Positions 1-11,530 of a DNA stretch of 64,000 bases are shown here, piece by piece (position 1 is the stretch's first letter; every line of letters begins with the position of its first letter). The notes beneath the pieces are model-generated. The model did no database searches. It saw only the letters and a program-made list of their open reading frames with translations, and was not told the DNA's origin. Source of the DNA: Balanoglossus misakiensis (Eukaryota; Hemichordata); contig CM082576.2 of NCBI GenBank assembly GCA_040954595.2, positions 3,472,001 through 3,536,000 on the forward strand, given 5' to 3'. A program made the translations under genes and the position numbers.

Positions 1-144
1 TTTATGTATTAAAGCAGTCTGCCAGATTGATCCACAAATGCAAAAAAGCACAGTCTCTCCTCCTGTTTGCTTGGCATCATATCTTTTTCTTAACATTTTT
101 CAAATAAAAGTCTTTTGAAAGGCACATTATATATCTCTTGATAG

Positions 145-3100
145 GTTAAGAAACCACCAAAGGTAGCCCCGTCACATATGCAAGATGAGCAGTACTTGAC
201 ACGAGTGTATGGGAAAGCACTGTACCATCCACAGAGAACTACAGAAAAGACGGGTCCCTATTTAAGACTAAAGAGTACACCAGCCAAACCTAGTGGTGGC
301 CGACCAAAAGTGAGCAAAGATGTACAAGGTGAGGGCTGGGTGATGGAGACACACCTTACGTGTAAGCACTTTGCAGTTCTGGAGAGAGACAATAAAAACT
401 ACCGTTAGAGGGAACCAGAGAAAAAATGTGCTTTTAAAAATCTAGTGTTGTGTGTTTTTTTTTCTTTTTTAATTTTCTAGCTATCAAAATGAAGTCGTCC
501 AGGACCCAGACCACGCCTTCACCGAAGAAACCCAAAGTTGTGAAGGACCGACCCGAGTACTACTTCAACCCACAGAGAGACATGGTACCCAGAGGGTATG
601 CTGCAGCCCCAGTGTCTGGCCAACTCATCCCCATGGCGATCCCTCTGGGAGAGCCCAGAATAGGCACGGGGCTGACTCAGCCGGTGGTCATCAGTACGGC
701 AAGGCCTCTGGACACCAGCAACGTGGCCATTGTTGACATCAAGCAGCCGGAAGAACCGCCAGAGCCACAACTCGCAGTCCAGGTAGGCTGCGGTGATTTG
801 TTGACTGAAACAAGACTGACCTTTCCAAAGCAGGCAATCATAGATTAACTGCCAGTGCTTATGCAAGAACACACCTTCAAGTTCCACAGTTGCTTTTTGC
901 TTGTAGTTCCTTATTTTACCCCTGCTTCAGAGATTTCACATTAATGAATTATGTAAACTTTACATAATGTTTCCCCTCACAGCACAGGTAGATTGTCAAG
1001 CAACTGCTTTTTATTTAAATCCATAATTTTGAGATTACTGGTAAAATGAAATTAACTCTGCCAGTATTCACGTTCTTATAATAATAATACCAAAATCTAC
1101 TTCTTTTCTTCACCCAACTAACACATAGATTTTACCCAGCGTAGACATAGATACAGCACCACCAACACCTGTGTTCAGTGAACCAGTCGTACCATCCCCT
1201 GAGGTAAGGCTGTCCAAATATTTGGGTTGGAAATTCCACCAGTCTGCGTTCACGCCCTCACCTGTCTGTGTTATGGTCGTTGGTGTCATGGCATTTTGTC
1301 TGTGTGTGTTGTCGCAATTGTCTTGTTGTTTTTGATGTTCAGTGTGCGTGCTGAAATATCATGACATGAAAGTATACAGTTTTGTTAGTTAGGCGTGACA
1401 TCCATAAAATTCCGGCAGATTCCAGAAGTAGTTCACTGTGCACTCTCTGACGTAAGACGTGAGAAATTTATGCAACATCAGTGCAACGAACTGTGAGGTG
1501 AATGCAACAAGAAAGATCTTAGCTTTACAGTTCCGGCATGCATGACAGCTCTATTCCCTTGCCTGCTTTATTTGTGCATGGCTGCTGTGAGTGTTGAGTG
1601 GAAATGACTCATTGATTTTCTTCATTGCTTGTTACACACTAGTGTTTCAAGAACTCAATATTTAACTTAACCATTCATGTGTGGCGTTATCTGTTCTGGC
1701 TGTAATTTCCTGTGAGATTCAATGACAGATTTAAGAGCTTTGGTCGATCAGTCAGTCAATCAGTTGCAACAGAAAAAAAAAAGAAAACTGAAGTTTTCCA
1801 TCGTCAAGCAGGAATACAGGCAGAAATTTATAAATTTGCGAATGCACTCTATTATTGCAATGCTGTTTGGCAAAAAAAAAAACTTTTTGCCAACATTGAG
1901 AGTAATAGTCTTCAAAAAACTTTACAGATAGACCTTAAAACATTTCAGTGAAAATTTAACATTAATTTAATTGACCAAACTTTCAAAATATGTCAGTAAT
2001 GTATCTCTGCTGTAAAATTGCTGTGGCAAACAACATAATGCTACGCTGTCCTATTTTCTCTCTCCCCTCGCCTCCCTACCCCTCTCTCTGCCATCTTAGA
2101 CTAATGATAATGCTGTTGCTGATGAGGATGTTAACATTGATATGCCTGAACGCATCCCATCATCATTGCCTGAGACAATCCCTGAGGTAGGCGGCACTAA
2201 CTGCATGAGACTCTCAATAGGCCTGCCCTAGAATTAGAATGAGCTGTAGGTGGTACAAACCAAAGACTCGTTGCAACAGCAAGGGGGTGCTTGCGGGATA
2301 TGTTAAATTAGGTTCGTTTGTACCGTCAGCTGTTTGCAAATCAGCTATTTTTTAAAGCAGTGACTGCGTTCATCGCTCGCAATCTAGAGCAGGTCTGTTG
2401 GGGGTTTGCTGTGCTCCATTTTACGTGTGAAAGAGCAAGTCATCCGTAAAACAATTATGAAGCAGTCGACTTCAGCCTGACAATACACATAATTACCCAG
2501 TTTAATTTGTCTTTATTTGTGTGGTTCATTGCACAGTGCTAAGTGTCATGCCGGGGGTCAGGCTATGATCTTGTAAACACTGTTACATGTTCCAAGCACT
2601 GGACACCCATGACACTTACTCCAAAAAATAGCTTTGCTATGCAAGAATTTTTAATACATATATTGAGACAAGTTACGGATTAAATATTTGCTTCATTTAA
2701 TCCAACTTTCCTCCTCCACAGCCGGAGCAGGAGGAAGAGCCAGAGGACCACTTGGTGGATGGCACCGGAATATCATTGCCCGGATACAGCCAGAGACCAC
2801 AGGATTACCACGGGCCACCATTCCCACCTCAGCAACCGGCACCACAGGTGGTGGCCTTTCCGTCCAGTGATGTTTTGGCGGATGAAATCAAGAGACGGGA
2901 TTTACTCGAAGACAGAGCTGTACACTGGTAGGCTATGGCAATTTATGGTTTCTCTTAGAAAGCCAATAATGCCAACAGCCTGACCTGAGACAAAAAAATT
3001 CAAAAAAAAAAAAAAAAACATGATTGTGTGTCATTGTCAGGCTTTCAATTGTCATTCGGTCTCAAGATAGCCCCCCCTCCCCCACACACACACACCCATC

Positions 3101-6100
3101 CCAATCTGAAACTGTTTAAAACTGGTCTGGATATTCTCAGTAATTTTGATGTTTTTGCACATTTTTCTGTACACCAGGGTGGAACAGGAACTGATGGCAC
3201 GTATCATCAGCCAGGTACATGCTGAAGACGTGGACGAGATGGACGTGCTAAGACCTGCAAGCCCTGTGAGTGAGGCGACTCCCGACAGCACCATTGGTAA
3301 GTTGGAGTCATGAACAGCAAAAACATGTATTAAGAAATTCACCAGTCACGCTTATACATAATAGCTTTTCGAAGCTGCGTGAGACCATCGCAAGAAACCA
3401 GCCAACCTTTCATAGAGAGCTTGACGTGAGAATGTGTAAATTTGGTTTTGACATTGTGATTTACGGCCGTCCTTGTGATGAATGCGTGTTTGACTTGGAC
3501 ATGAACCATTGTCAATCTGTGATGGATGGGTCTCTCAGGCCTCTCTCACAGTGGCTTAGGAATTCAAATCCCGTCTTCTTATGTAGCCTCATCGATGTCT
3601 GTGAGGCTAAGTTGAAATGCACTGAGTAATTGGTCGTTATTCGAAGTACGCTTGCAAAATACAAAGTGGCAAAAAGTGGGACGTTGTGACTTGTCCTTCA
3701 CTTGTGCAGTTTCACCCTTCTGTGACATTGGATGTTCAGGACAAAAATGATGGTGTTTAAAAGGAATATTATAAACAATACTGGTAGGATTTGTTTAATG
3801 AAAATATGATTAGAGTAGCCAATAACGGCATTAATCTCAAATTTCTACCGCAGTGGATGGAATGGGAAATGCTGGGCTACAGTTGTTTGTGGATTCAGGT
3901 CATCCAGTGAATTCTGACCTGGTCAACGCCCTGGTCAGAGAGGTCATAGAGGAGAGACTGGGCGCGTTGCTTGGACAACATCTGGCGGACAGAAACAGAC
4001 CCTTGTCACCACCATCACCCAGGCAACCAGTGGAAGAAATTCCCAGGGAAGAAACTCCACCAGTAAGTGTTGTCCATTAAAAGGGATACAACCACATGTA
4101 TGGAAGCTCTTCATGCAGAAAAAGTTTTTCTAATAACACGTTCCCATCAAGGGACAGACAAAACTAAGAGGTAAACGTAACTGAAGAAATCAGGACAAAG
4201 CATTTTGGTAGAGTGTCGCAGCACAACATTTATGGAAGAAATACAGTGTTTGCTGTACTTTCCAAAATCATCATTCCATTTTACAGATGGTGTTAGAAGT
4301 TAATATGATTTCCATCAAAAAACTTTATTTTATTTTAATGTACACTGTAATGTACTTTTGTCACCAGCCACTAACTCCGAGAGTGCGAGTACCAACCCCA
4401 GAAGTGACACCACTAGGCAGTCCCATACACACACCGACCCCACCGACCATCAAGTCACCACTAGATACTCCCGAAGCAACACCAGAGGGCTCTCTCATCG
4501 TGGAACCTGAACCAGAAACAGAGAGTTCAGTTGAAATAAGAGAGCCGACACCGCCGCCTGGTAAGTCTGTGTACAGCGCCCCCAAACACAGATTGTAATT
4601 TCCGTTTCTTTTTTGCGTTAACATGAAAAAGTGGCTTCAAAATTCAGTCATAGTGCTCCATGGACTATTGTCTGTCATATTTTTTCCAATACTACTAATA
4701 TCCAGGCAAAGATGAATTTGAGTAACGAATGACTATTAAAATCAGCCACATGGTTGCATTTTAACTCTATTGCTGTCATTGTCAAAAGTTTGCAAATGTG
4801 ATTTTTCACACAGAGCCTGTCCATATACCAGAATCACCAGTTGGCACACCCATTGCGACCCCTCCTCCCACCCCACCACCCAAGGCACCCACTCCACCAC
4901 CCTCACCCAAGGAACCCCCAGTTGAACCCAAACCAGAGACCCCGGAACCAGTTGAGCCAAAGACTCCCTCCCCCCAGCCATGGACCCACGATGAGCTGCC
5001 ATTACCTGAGGAACTTCCTGATATTGAGAAGAAGGAAGAACCTGATCTTAGACCAGTGTGAGTGTCTTTTCTGATTTGCACAAGTTCAGATATAAACACA
5101 TTGGTCAATTGCACAGGTCATTGGTCAATTGCACAGAGTGCAGTGGTTCTGGGGTGTTTGATACCTTAAAAAACAATGAAAGGAAGTTGTCAAGAAAGAA
5201 TGAACAATGAAAAGGCTTGTGATCACAGAGAAGTGTTTCATTTTACCATATGAAACACGATTGCTTGTGTTTATTAAAATTTTGACAGATATGAATTTAA
5301 ACTCTCCCTGTTCTCTCTACAAAAGACTTGTGACATTGGAGCCTGACATTGAGGGTGGTGATGTCATTCAGGTCACACCAGTACTGCCACCACTCAGAGC
5401 AAAACCACCACCATCTCCACCACCTTCTGAAACCAGTTCCTCTTCGCCAGAACCCACTACATACACAGAGACGACAGATCGAGACATATCGGAGGGAGAG
5501 TGGTTAATGGACCACAGCGAGGGACAAGTTATGCCTACACCTCATAGTAAGTATGAGAGTTTTAAGACCAAAGACAATAGTGCAGAATCATCTATTTTTA
5601 TCAGAATTTGATTTTTTTAATTAATTTTCATTGAATATATGAAATGTATGACCCTATTGGTTACATGTTGAGATCATAGCTTTATGAAACATTCAGAACA
5701 ACACAACAAATTAATGATGGCGGCCTCCATGCTCCATTCTGCCGAATGACAATTCTTATAACAACTTGTAATTTGAAGAAATTGGTGCTGACACACTGGA
5801 AGCGGTGTATGGAGGTAGAACTCGTGGTCGAGGAAGAGTTGAGGAGGAGTCTGGCAGCAGTCAGGATAGTACAATGCATGAAACAGATGATATCGACAAA
5901 GATACGACACAGGTATGGCAGATTTTGCCCCAAATCAGCTGCATTGCTGAAGAGCTTTTCAACCTGGTACTATACGTGCAGTTACCTTATTTGTTGCAGA
6001 AACAGATATTTCAAATTCGTGTTAGAGACTACTCTTTTTGAATTTGATATTTATTTCTGTTTCATATTGAAGTTTTTCTCATGATTTGTTTTCAATTTGT

Positions 6101-8205
6101 CTTTTATTTTAGTTGGAACCTCCAAGTGAAGGCGAGGTGTTGGCAAGACGAGTGCCTGTCCAGCGCGACCCCATGGTGACATTGCTGGCCCGCCTGAACC
6201 AACAAGCTGGCTATGTCATGCCTCCCCAACCAAGTGGACAATTCCAACCGAGACCACAACCATCGGACGTCGACATCAGTGCCGGTGAGGTCAGTTGGGG
6301 TCAACGACCTGGTCTAATGCCACATGCGGAAAGGGTCATGTATGGTCAGTCAGCGGACCCGAGGAAGGAAGACCGGCCGGTTCCTTACATGAGACAGGCT
6401 GAGACAGGGTCGCCAGGAGAGGTGATATTGACACCCAGCGATCGCACATCTGACCGACCGCTCCGGGCGTCCGAGCTGGAGAGCTCAAAGTCCAGAAAGT
6501 CTCCCAGAAGTGGCAGCAGGTCGGCCAAGTCTCCCAAGTCCCCCAAGACGTCCTCTCCAAAGACACCCAGCAGGGTCATCCACTTCCAAGGTGGGAGTGC
6601 AGAGTCCCCCAGGGAGGGTGGTGCTGCACCCGCACCCACAGGAGGTGGAAGGGTGATAGTTGTGGGCGGAAAACCAGAGTCTCCACCATCCGCAGCCAGA
6701 GGGAGAGTGATACAGGTCGGAGTGAGGGACTCGCACGATCAAGAAGACACTCTAGTCCCTGGTAAGAAGTGGACATGTTTAGTCATCATGCCCCACATTC
6801 ACATTTGTTTCCAAATTCTACACAGCTAAGTGTCATTTTATAAAGCATGGTGTTTGGGTCTATCTAGAATTGATAGAAATTTAATTCCCTGTACTTTTAT
6901 GTGCAATATGAATAATTTTCCTGCGTCAGTTTGTTGATGGAGTCACTGGTGCGTCGTATTGGGTCAGAGGGTGCTATGCTTGCCTGATCTGTACATGACG
7001 GTGTTTAGGACATTAAAATGCATTACCATGGCAACTGCAAATTATTTTATACCATCCGTCTGTTGTCAGGATGGATAAATTTAGGTCTGACGTAAGTTGC
7101 TTTTGCCATGGCAACAACCAGATACTCTTTTTATGGATTGCAGACTGTGGTCTCCATCTGTCTCCAATACAGTGTTATTTTGCATGTGCCTGTGTGTTTG
7201 TACCTACCACTTGTGTCCTTCTCTGGTTTGCCCACTGGTATTTACATTGTTTTGTCTGGAATGCATTCAACAAACCTAATGTGTTTATCTCGATGAATAA
7301 AGTGAGTTCAACTGGCAGTAATTGAGTAACAGTGAACACCAAGTGCGGTTAATCACCCCTCTCTGTCTGATCCCAATAAGCCCAAGCTGACTTCAGGGTC
7401 TTTCAATTCTACCCACGGTGTGCTGTTGTCAAACAAGTGATTACGCAACAGAAGTTTTTGATGCCAGTTTAAAATAGCCAACCTCTCATACCATCACATT
7501 TGATCTACATCTGAACCCCACCAGCCGTCAACAAAAAAATGATTGCCCAGCACTGCCAAAGGCACTCTGTTCTGGTTTGATTGGTTTATCTTGTAGATCA
7601 GTCATGATGGCTGGTACCTTTGCAATTTTGATTTTAATATGGAATTTCAGCAAGAGGGTTCTGTTTTTTATCTCTTAGAAATTTCAGTATTCAAAAAGTC
7701 TCAGTTGATACATGTATAGCGCCCTCTAACAAGAAAAGCAAATGTCTTCTGCAAGTACACCAATGCTAAACCCTTATGTCAGGTTCCCCGGTCTCTTGCC
7801 CAACCACTTCCACGTCAAAGGCGGTGGATACAATCATAAAATCTGAAGCACACAGATGTAACAACTGTTTGTTTTGTCTCTGTGATAGGAGGAACTCTGA
7901 GCGACCTGGGCACCCGTACAATGACCCCAGATCAGATGAACTTGGAGGGTCTCCTGCAGTCGGGATACCTATCCCAGACTTTCAGCCAATCGGACGGTGT
8001 CACCACCCGGGAAGGGGAGGAGGGAAGACTTCCAGGAGGGCTGGCCACCGGTGGAAGTGTGCCCGGCACCCTGCTTGTCACCCTGCCATCCGCTGATGAG
8101 AACGAGGATTTCGAAGACTTTGATTTTTCAGGGAACTCTCCCAGTCCGGAAATGGTAGGCGAAACTATCAGCGATGTGTCAGAGATCAGCGGTGGTGATC
8201 TGTAG
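145..8205 (+). CDS. KIAA0586: TALPID3 (KIAA0586) homologue, 3' part only
   Basis: TALPID3 is a centriolar protein needed for ciliogenesis and Hedgehog signalling. Exons with consistent phase: 145-328, 481-782, 1129-1203, 2100-2186, 2722-2927, 3178-3296, 3854-4062, 4368-4560, 4814-5057, 5326-5546, 5779-5912, 6113-6761, 7889-8205 (2940 nt, 979 codons plus stop). The first exon visible encodes YLTRVYGKALYHPQRTTEK, which matches the conserved TALPID3 block around 'YGKPVYQGHRST'. Later exons carry the block LIPMAIPLGEPRIG, a helical stretch (EIKRRDLLEDRAVHWVEQEL), a Pro/Thr-Pro-rich region (exons 4368-5057), DRDISEGEWLMDHSEGQV, and an acidic tail ending near 8205. The conserved central coiled coil lies upstream, outside the window. 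Bases 1-144 look like intron. The identification rests on remembered family motifs and is strong for the 5' exons. The long last intron (6762-7888) could hide an optional exon, although phase closes without one. Confidence 0.88.
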
Positions 8206-9381
8206 GTCTTCTGGCCTAAAATGCATCAGACACAGTCACACAGCTCACATCACAGAGGAGAGGAATGGATAAAAAAAATACAGACCTGTATATACTAGTT
8301 ATAACCACCTCAGGGTAGTCATATACATGTATATGATTAGTTAGTTGTCTGCGTTTTCAAAATATATCCTTAGGTAGTAGTATTTTTTTTATTAGAAAAA
8401 TAATGAACGTCAACGTTTTTGCCACATTTTCTTATCAGGAATTGCCCTTGTGTTTTAAAATGGATTAGTCCATAATCGGGTTCAAAGGAGGGATGAATTT
8501 AACAATTCTTTACAAACACATACACGTAGATTTACAATAGATGCTGCCACATCACTGCCATTCTAAGCGTGTGGTTTTTTACATCAATCATTTTACAGAG
8601 GGCAAAACTTTCAACATGAACATGACATGATTTATTGACTACGCAGATCCATAAATGTGCGCGACACTGTTATTACGGGTTGATTTCCCAGGGCTTGGCT
8701 GCTGAGTCACACAGGAGTCCTTAAACAAGGGAGATTGACATGTGATGTTTGGATTGTCAGTTTAAGTCAACATTTGTGGTTTGTTCTCTGAAGTGCGTCC
8801 TTGCTTTGTCCAGTTGCCAGTTGCTTGACCTCAGATTGACATGTCCACTCCCAACCCCCACCCCCACTCCCAGTGATATGTGCAACAGCTAGGGCAGCTG
8901 GTGTAAACACGACCGCCTTTTTTTAAGATGTGATAATCCATTTTTATTTTAATGCAAAGAATCTTCAATCTTCTTACCACATTGGCAATATTTTATGAAT
9001 CAAACATACCATATGCCAGGATCAGGATTTTTGGCGTCCAATCACATTTTCTGAGTAAGCAACATCATACATCACAACTGTGCTTCATGAGTCTGGACAT
9101 GCTGTATGCATGCTGGTTTATAAATAGCACCATTCTCTTTGGCGTCATTTTAGCAAACTGCTCTGCTGGCTGGACAAAGCAATAGACTTTAATATTCTGA
9201 GTCCCGCTTCTAAAATTATCATCCTAAACATGCCATCAGACATTTACTTGACAAAAATTTATAACCACATCACTGCCTTAAATAGTAATTCATTTACCAC
9301 AAACCCAAATAGTTTGCATTTTCAAGGGATAAGGTTTTGTAATAGAAAGTAGGCTGTCAATGTCAATGTATTATGTCCTAC
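8206..9381 (+). other. TALPID3 3' UTR / intergenic, non-coding
   Basis: This stretch follows the TALPID3 stop codon. No open frame here looks like protein, and no clear AATAAA occurs before the repeat element at 9385, so the mRNA end is unresolved. The sequence is AT-rich with short homopolymers. Confidence 0.5.
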
Positions 9382-9384
9382 TAA

Positions 9385-10187
9385 GGCTGCATTCACAAAC
9401 ACCTCTGGAGGGGGGGGGCAGGAGAATTGAGGGGGGGGATTTGAAAAAATTGAGGGTATGTAAGGGGGGGGATTTGAAATAATTTAGGGACTGAAAGGGG
9501 GGACTTGAAAACTTTAACGACTAAATATTTATTTTGAGTCCACAAAAATGCAGTTTCGCACCCTTTAATTTACAAAATTTTCTAATGTGGGAGGGGGACA
9601 CCCCCTCCCACACCCACCCCCTCCATTCATCAACACCTTTCAATCATTGACTGGTTTATCTAGTGTCCCAGGTCAGGGGACTTGCCCCACCCCATGATAA
9701 CTTTGAGCGGCGACGGTTAAATTTGTCCTCCCCAACATACCGGTAGTTGAGTTAATTTGCTTTTGCCGGGTTCATTAAAATGCAGCTTTGAGCTCTGTAT
9801 TTTAGAAAATTTTCTTACGTGGGAGGGGGACACCCCCTCCCAAACCCACCCCCTTCAATTCTCGGTGTACAATGTCTCCCAACACAGAATACAAATATAT
9901 GTACTTAAAAAATAAAAACAATGTTCAGTTTTAATACCCACTGATGAGGGGAAACATCAGTTTCGAATTCTTTTCATGGGAGCGCTGTTTTTCTTTTTAC
10001 AAGATAGATAGGTGATGTGTTTTGCTCTGTGAAAGAAAATGGGGGGGGGGGGATTTCAAAATTTTGGCAGTTCGAAAGGGGGGGATTTGAAAATATTAGC
10101 AGTTCGGAAGGGGGGCATGTGAAAATTAGCGGTAAAAAAAATTGAATTCTCCCGCCCCCCCCTCCAGAGGTGTTTGTGAATGCAGCC
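9385..10187. mobile_element. Non-autonomous DNA transposon-like element with G-run repeats (PIF/Harbinger-like)
   Basis: The two ends are inverted copies. The left end begins GGCTGCATTCACAAACACC (from 9385) and the reverse complement of the right end (to 10187) begins identically. The match runs about 35 bp through a G run and continues imperfectly for about 10 more. TAA flanks both sides (9382-9384 and 10188-10190), which fits the 3-bp TWA target duplication of PIF/Harbinger elements. The interior has no transposase frame. It holds several same-strand units of a 6-10 G run followed by GATTTGAAAA-like sequence (about 9411-9510 and 10040-10130). It also holds two copies of a GGGAGGGGGACACCCCCTCCC palindrome block (about 9590-9610 and 9820-9842). 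Family assignment is inferred from the TSD and ends only. Confidence 0.7.
9590..9860. repeat. Two diverged direct copies of a G5/C5 palindrome block inside the element
   Basis: Near 9590 and again near 9820 the sequence reads (T/C)GTGGGAGGGGGACACCCC followed by CTCCCA(C/A)ACCCACCCCC. In both cases it is preceded by an AAAATTTTCT-like stretch. The block folds on itself (GGGAGGGGG against CCCCCTCCC), so each copy is a strong hairpin. The spacing suggests an internal duplication. Confidence 0.7.
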
Positions 10188-11463
10188 TAAATGGTGCATA
10201 TGAGGTCATAATTATAAGGGTTGCTGTTGAACATATTACTGCATATATATACTGCCGATTATTGGACTTATTTTCATATCGTAGAAATTTACATTTTTAG
10301 TGAACCTGTACTTGGTCCTTCACTGCCATTGTTTTTCAACATTTAATTTTCATGCTGCAGACAGACTTCGTAGCTTCTAATAGCAATATTAATGTCGCAG
10401 GCCACTGTGAAATGGTGAATCAATCATTTCAAGACAACATTAACAATCTCAGGTGTGTGTGCCTAGTATATAAAGATGTTATTTTTTATTTTAAATTTGC
10501 TAGTGTCCAATTGTTGCTTTTGGATAACAAAATCCAAAGATGTTGGCAGCTAATTACACACTTTATTGAGTCTTATTTTCATAGTTGCTCGGTCATTGAA
10601 CCACTATATCCAAACACAAGTGGTCAACACTCTGTCAGGGGTATCTTTTTTTTCGAAGGTTACTCTAATACTGTCTTTTGTGGCAAGTGTTTTTTCAGCC
10701 CTGCCATTTCTGTTGACCTCTGATTGACTGACCAGCTGTTAGCAATATTATTTTTAACCAATGAAACACTTTCCATCCCTCATAATTAACCTGACCTTGT
10801 TTTGCTTGGGGAGAAAAAAAGAGGTTTAATGATCCAGGTAAACCATTTTTGTCCCATGGCTATTTTTTTTCAGTGTCATGTTATTTCCTGTCTTTTGTAT
10901 CCTCTTAAAATATCTTCCACTCTGTCTTCTAATCTTTCACCTTTGTCTTGTTTCTGTTTTTCTTGGTGTTCATTTGTATTTCAAGAATTATAATGAATGT
11001 GTTGTAGAACTCTACTTGTAACAGAATGTATAAACACAATTTATCTGGACTGATACAGTCACGTAGAGTCGGTATTTAATATGAAACCTGTCATTTTAAG
11101 CCCCATGGCAGTTATGCACATCTGTACACCACATCATTCATTTGGCAGTTTGTCACTCTTTGCATGATATTGCAGTATATTAAAACCTGCATGCTTTCCA
11201 CTGTACTGCAGCTCATTCGCCTGGGTCGCATAATCAGACACTTTGCATGCAGTCCTTTCTCTGACATTTAAATTCTCTTGATGCATTTTACATGAGAACT
11301 AAAACCATGCTGGAACTATTTTGATGAAAACCTCAACTTCCATAGAGTGAGATTGCGCTATTAGCAAACTGTAATTCAAATGTAAATACAAAATTCTGAG
11401 ATGTGGTGATGTCACCTGATGGGTTTACCAGCCAAATCAGGTGTGGTTGTATAATAGATTACG

Positions 11464-11499
11464 CTGTGTATCATTCTTTTAATACAGAATGATACACAG
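11464..11499. repeat. 14-bp perfect hairpin
   Basis: The left arm CTGTGTATCATTCT (11464-11477) and right arm AGAATGATACACAG (11486-11499) are exact reverse complements with an 8-nt loop. An (AATC)n array follows immediately. Confidence 0.8.
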
Positions 11500-11503
11500 G
11501 GCA

Positions 11504-11530
11504 CAATCAATCAATCAATCAATCAATCTA
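11504..11530. repeat. (AATC)n microsatellite
   Basis: About six consecutive AATC units lie directly after the small hairpin at 11464-11499. Confidence 0.85.

Noticed and set aside
10352-10723. 123-codon open frame in the intergenic region
   Set aside because: Its translation resembles no family I know, there is no splice or promoter context, and the region is AT-rich with other chance frames.
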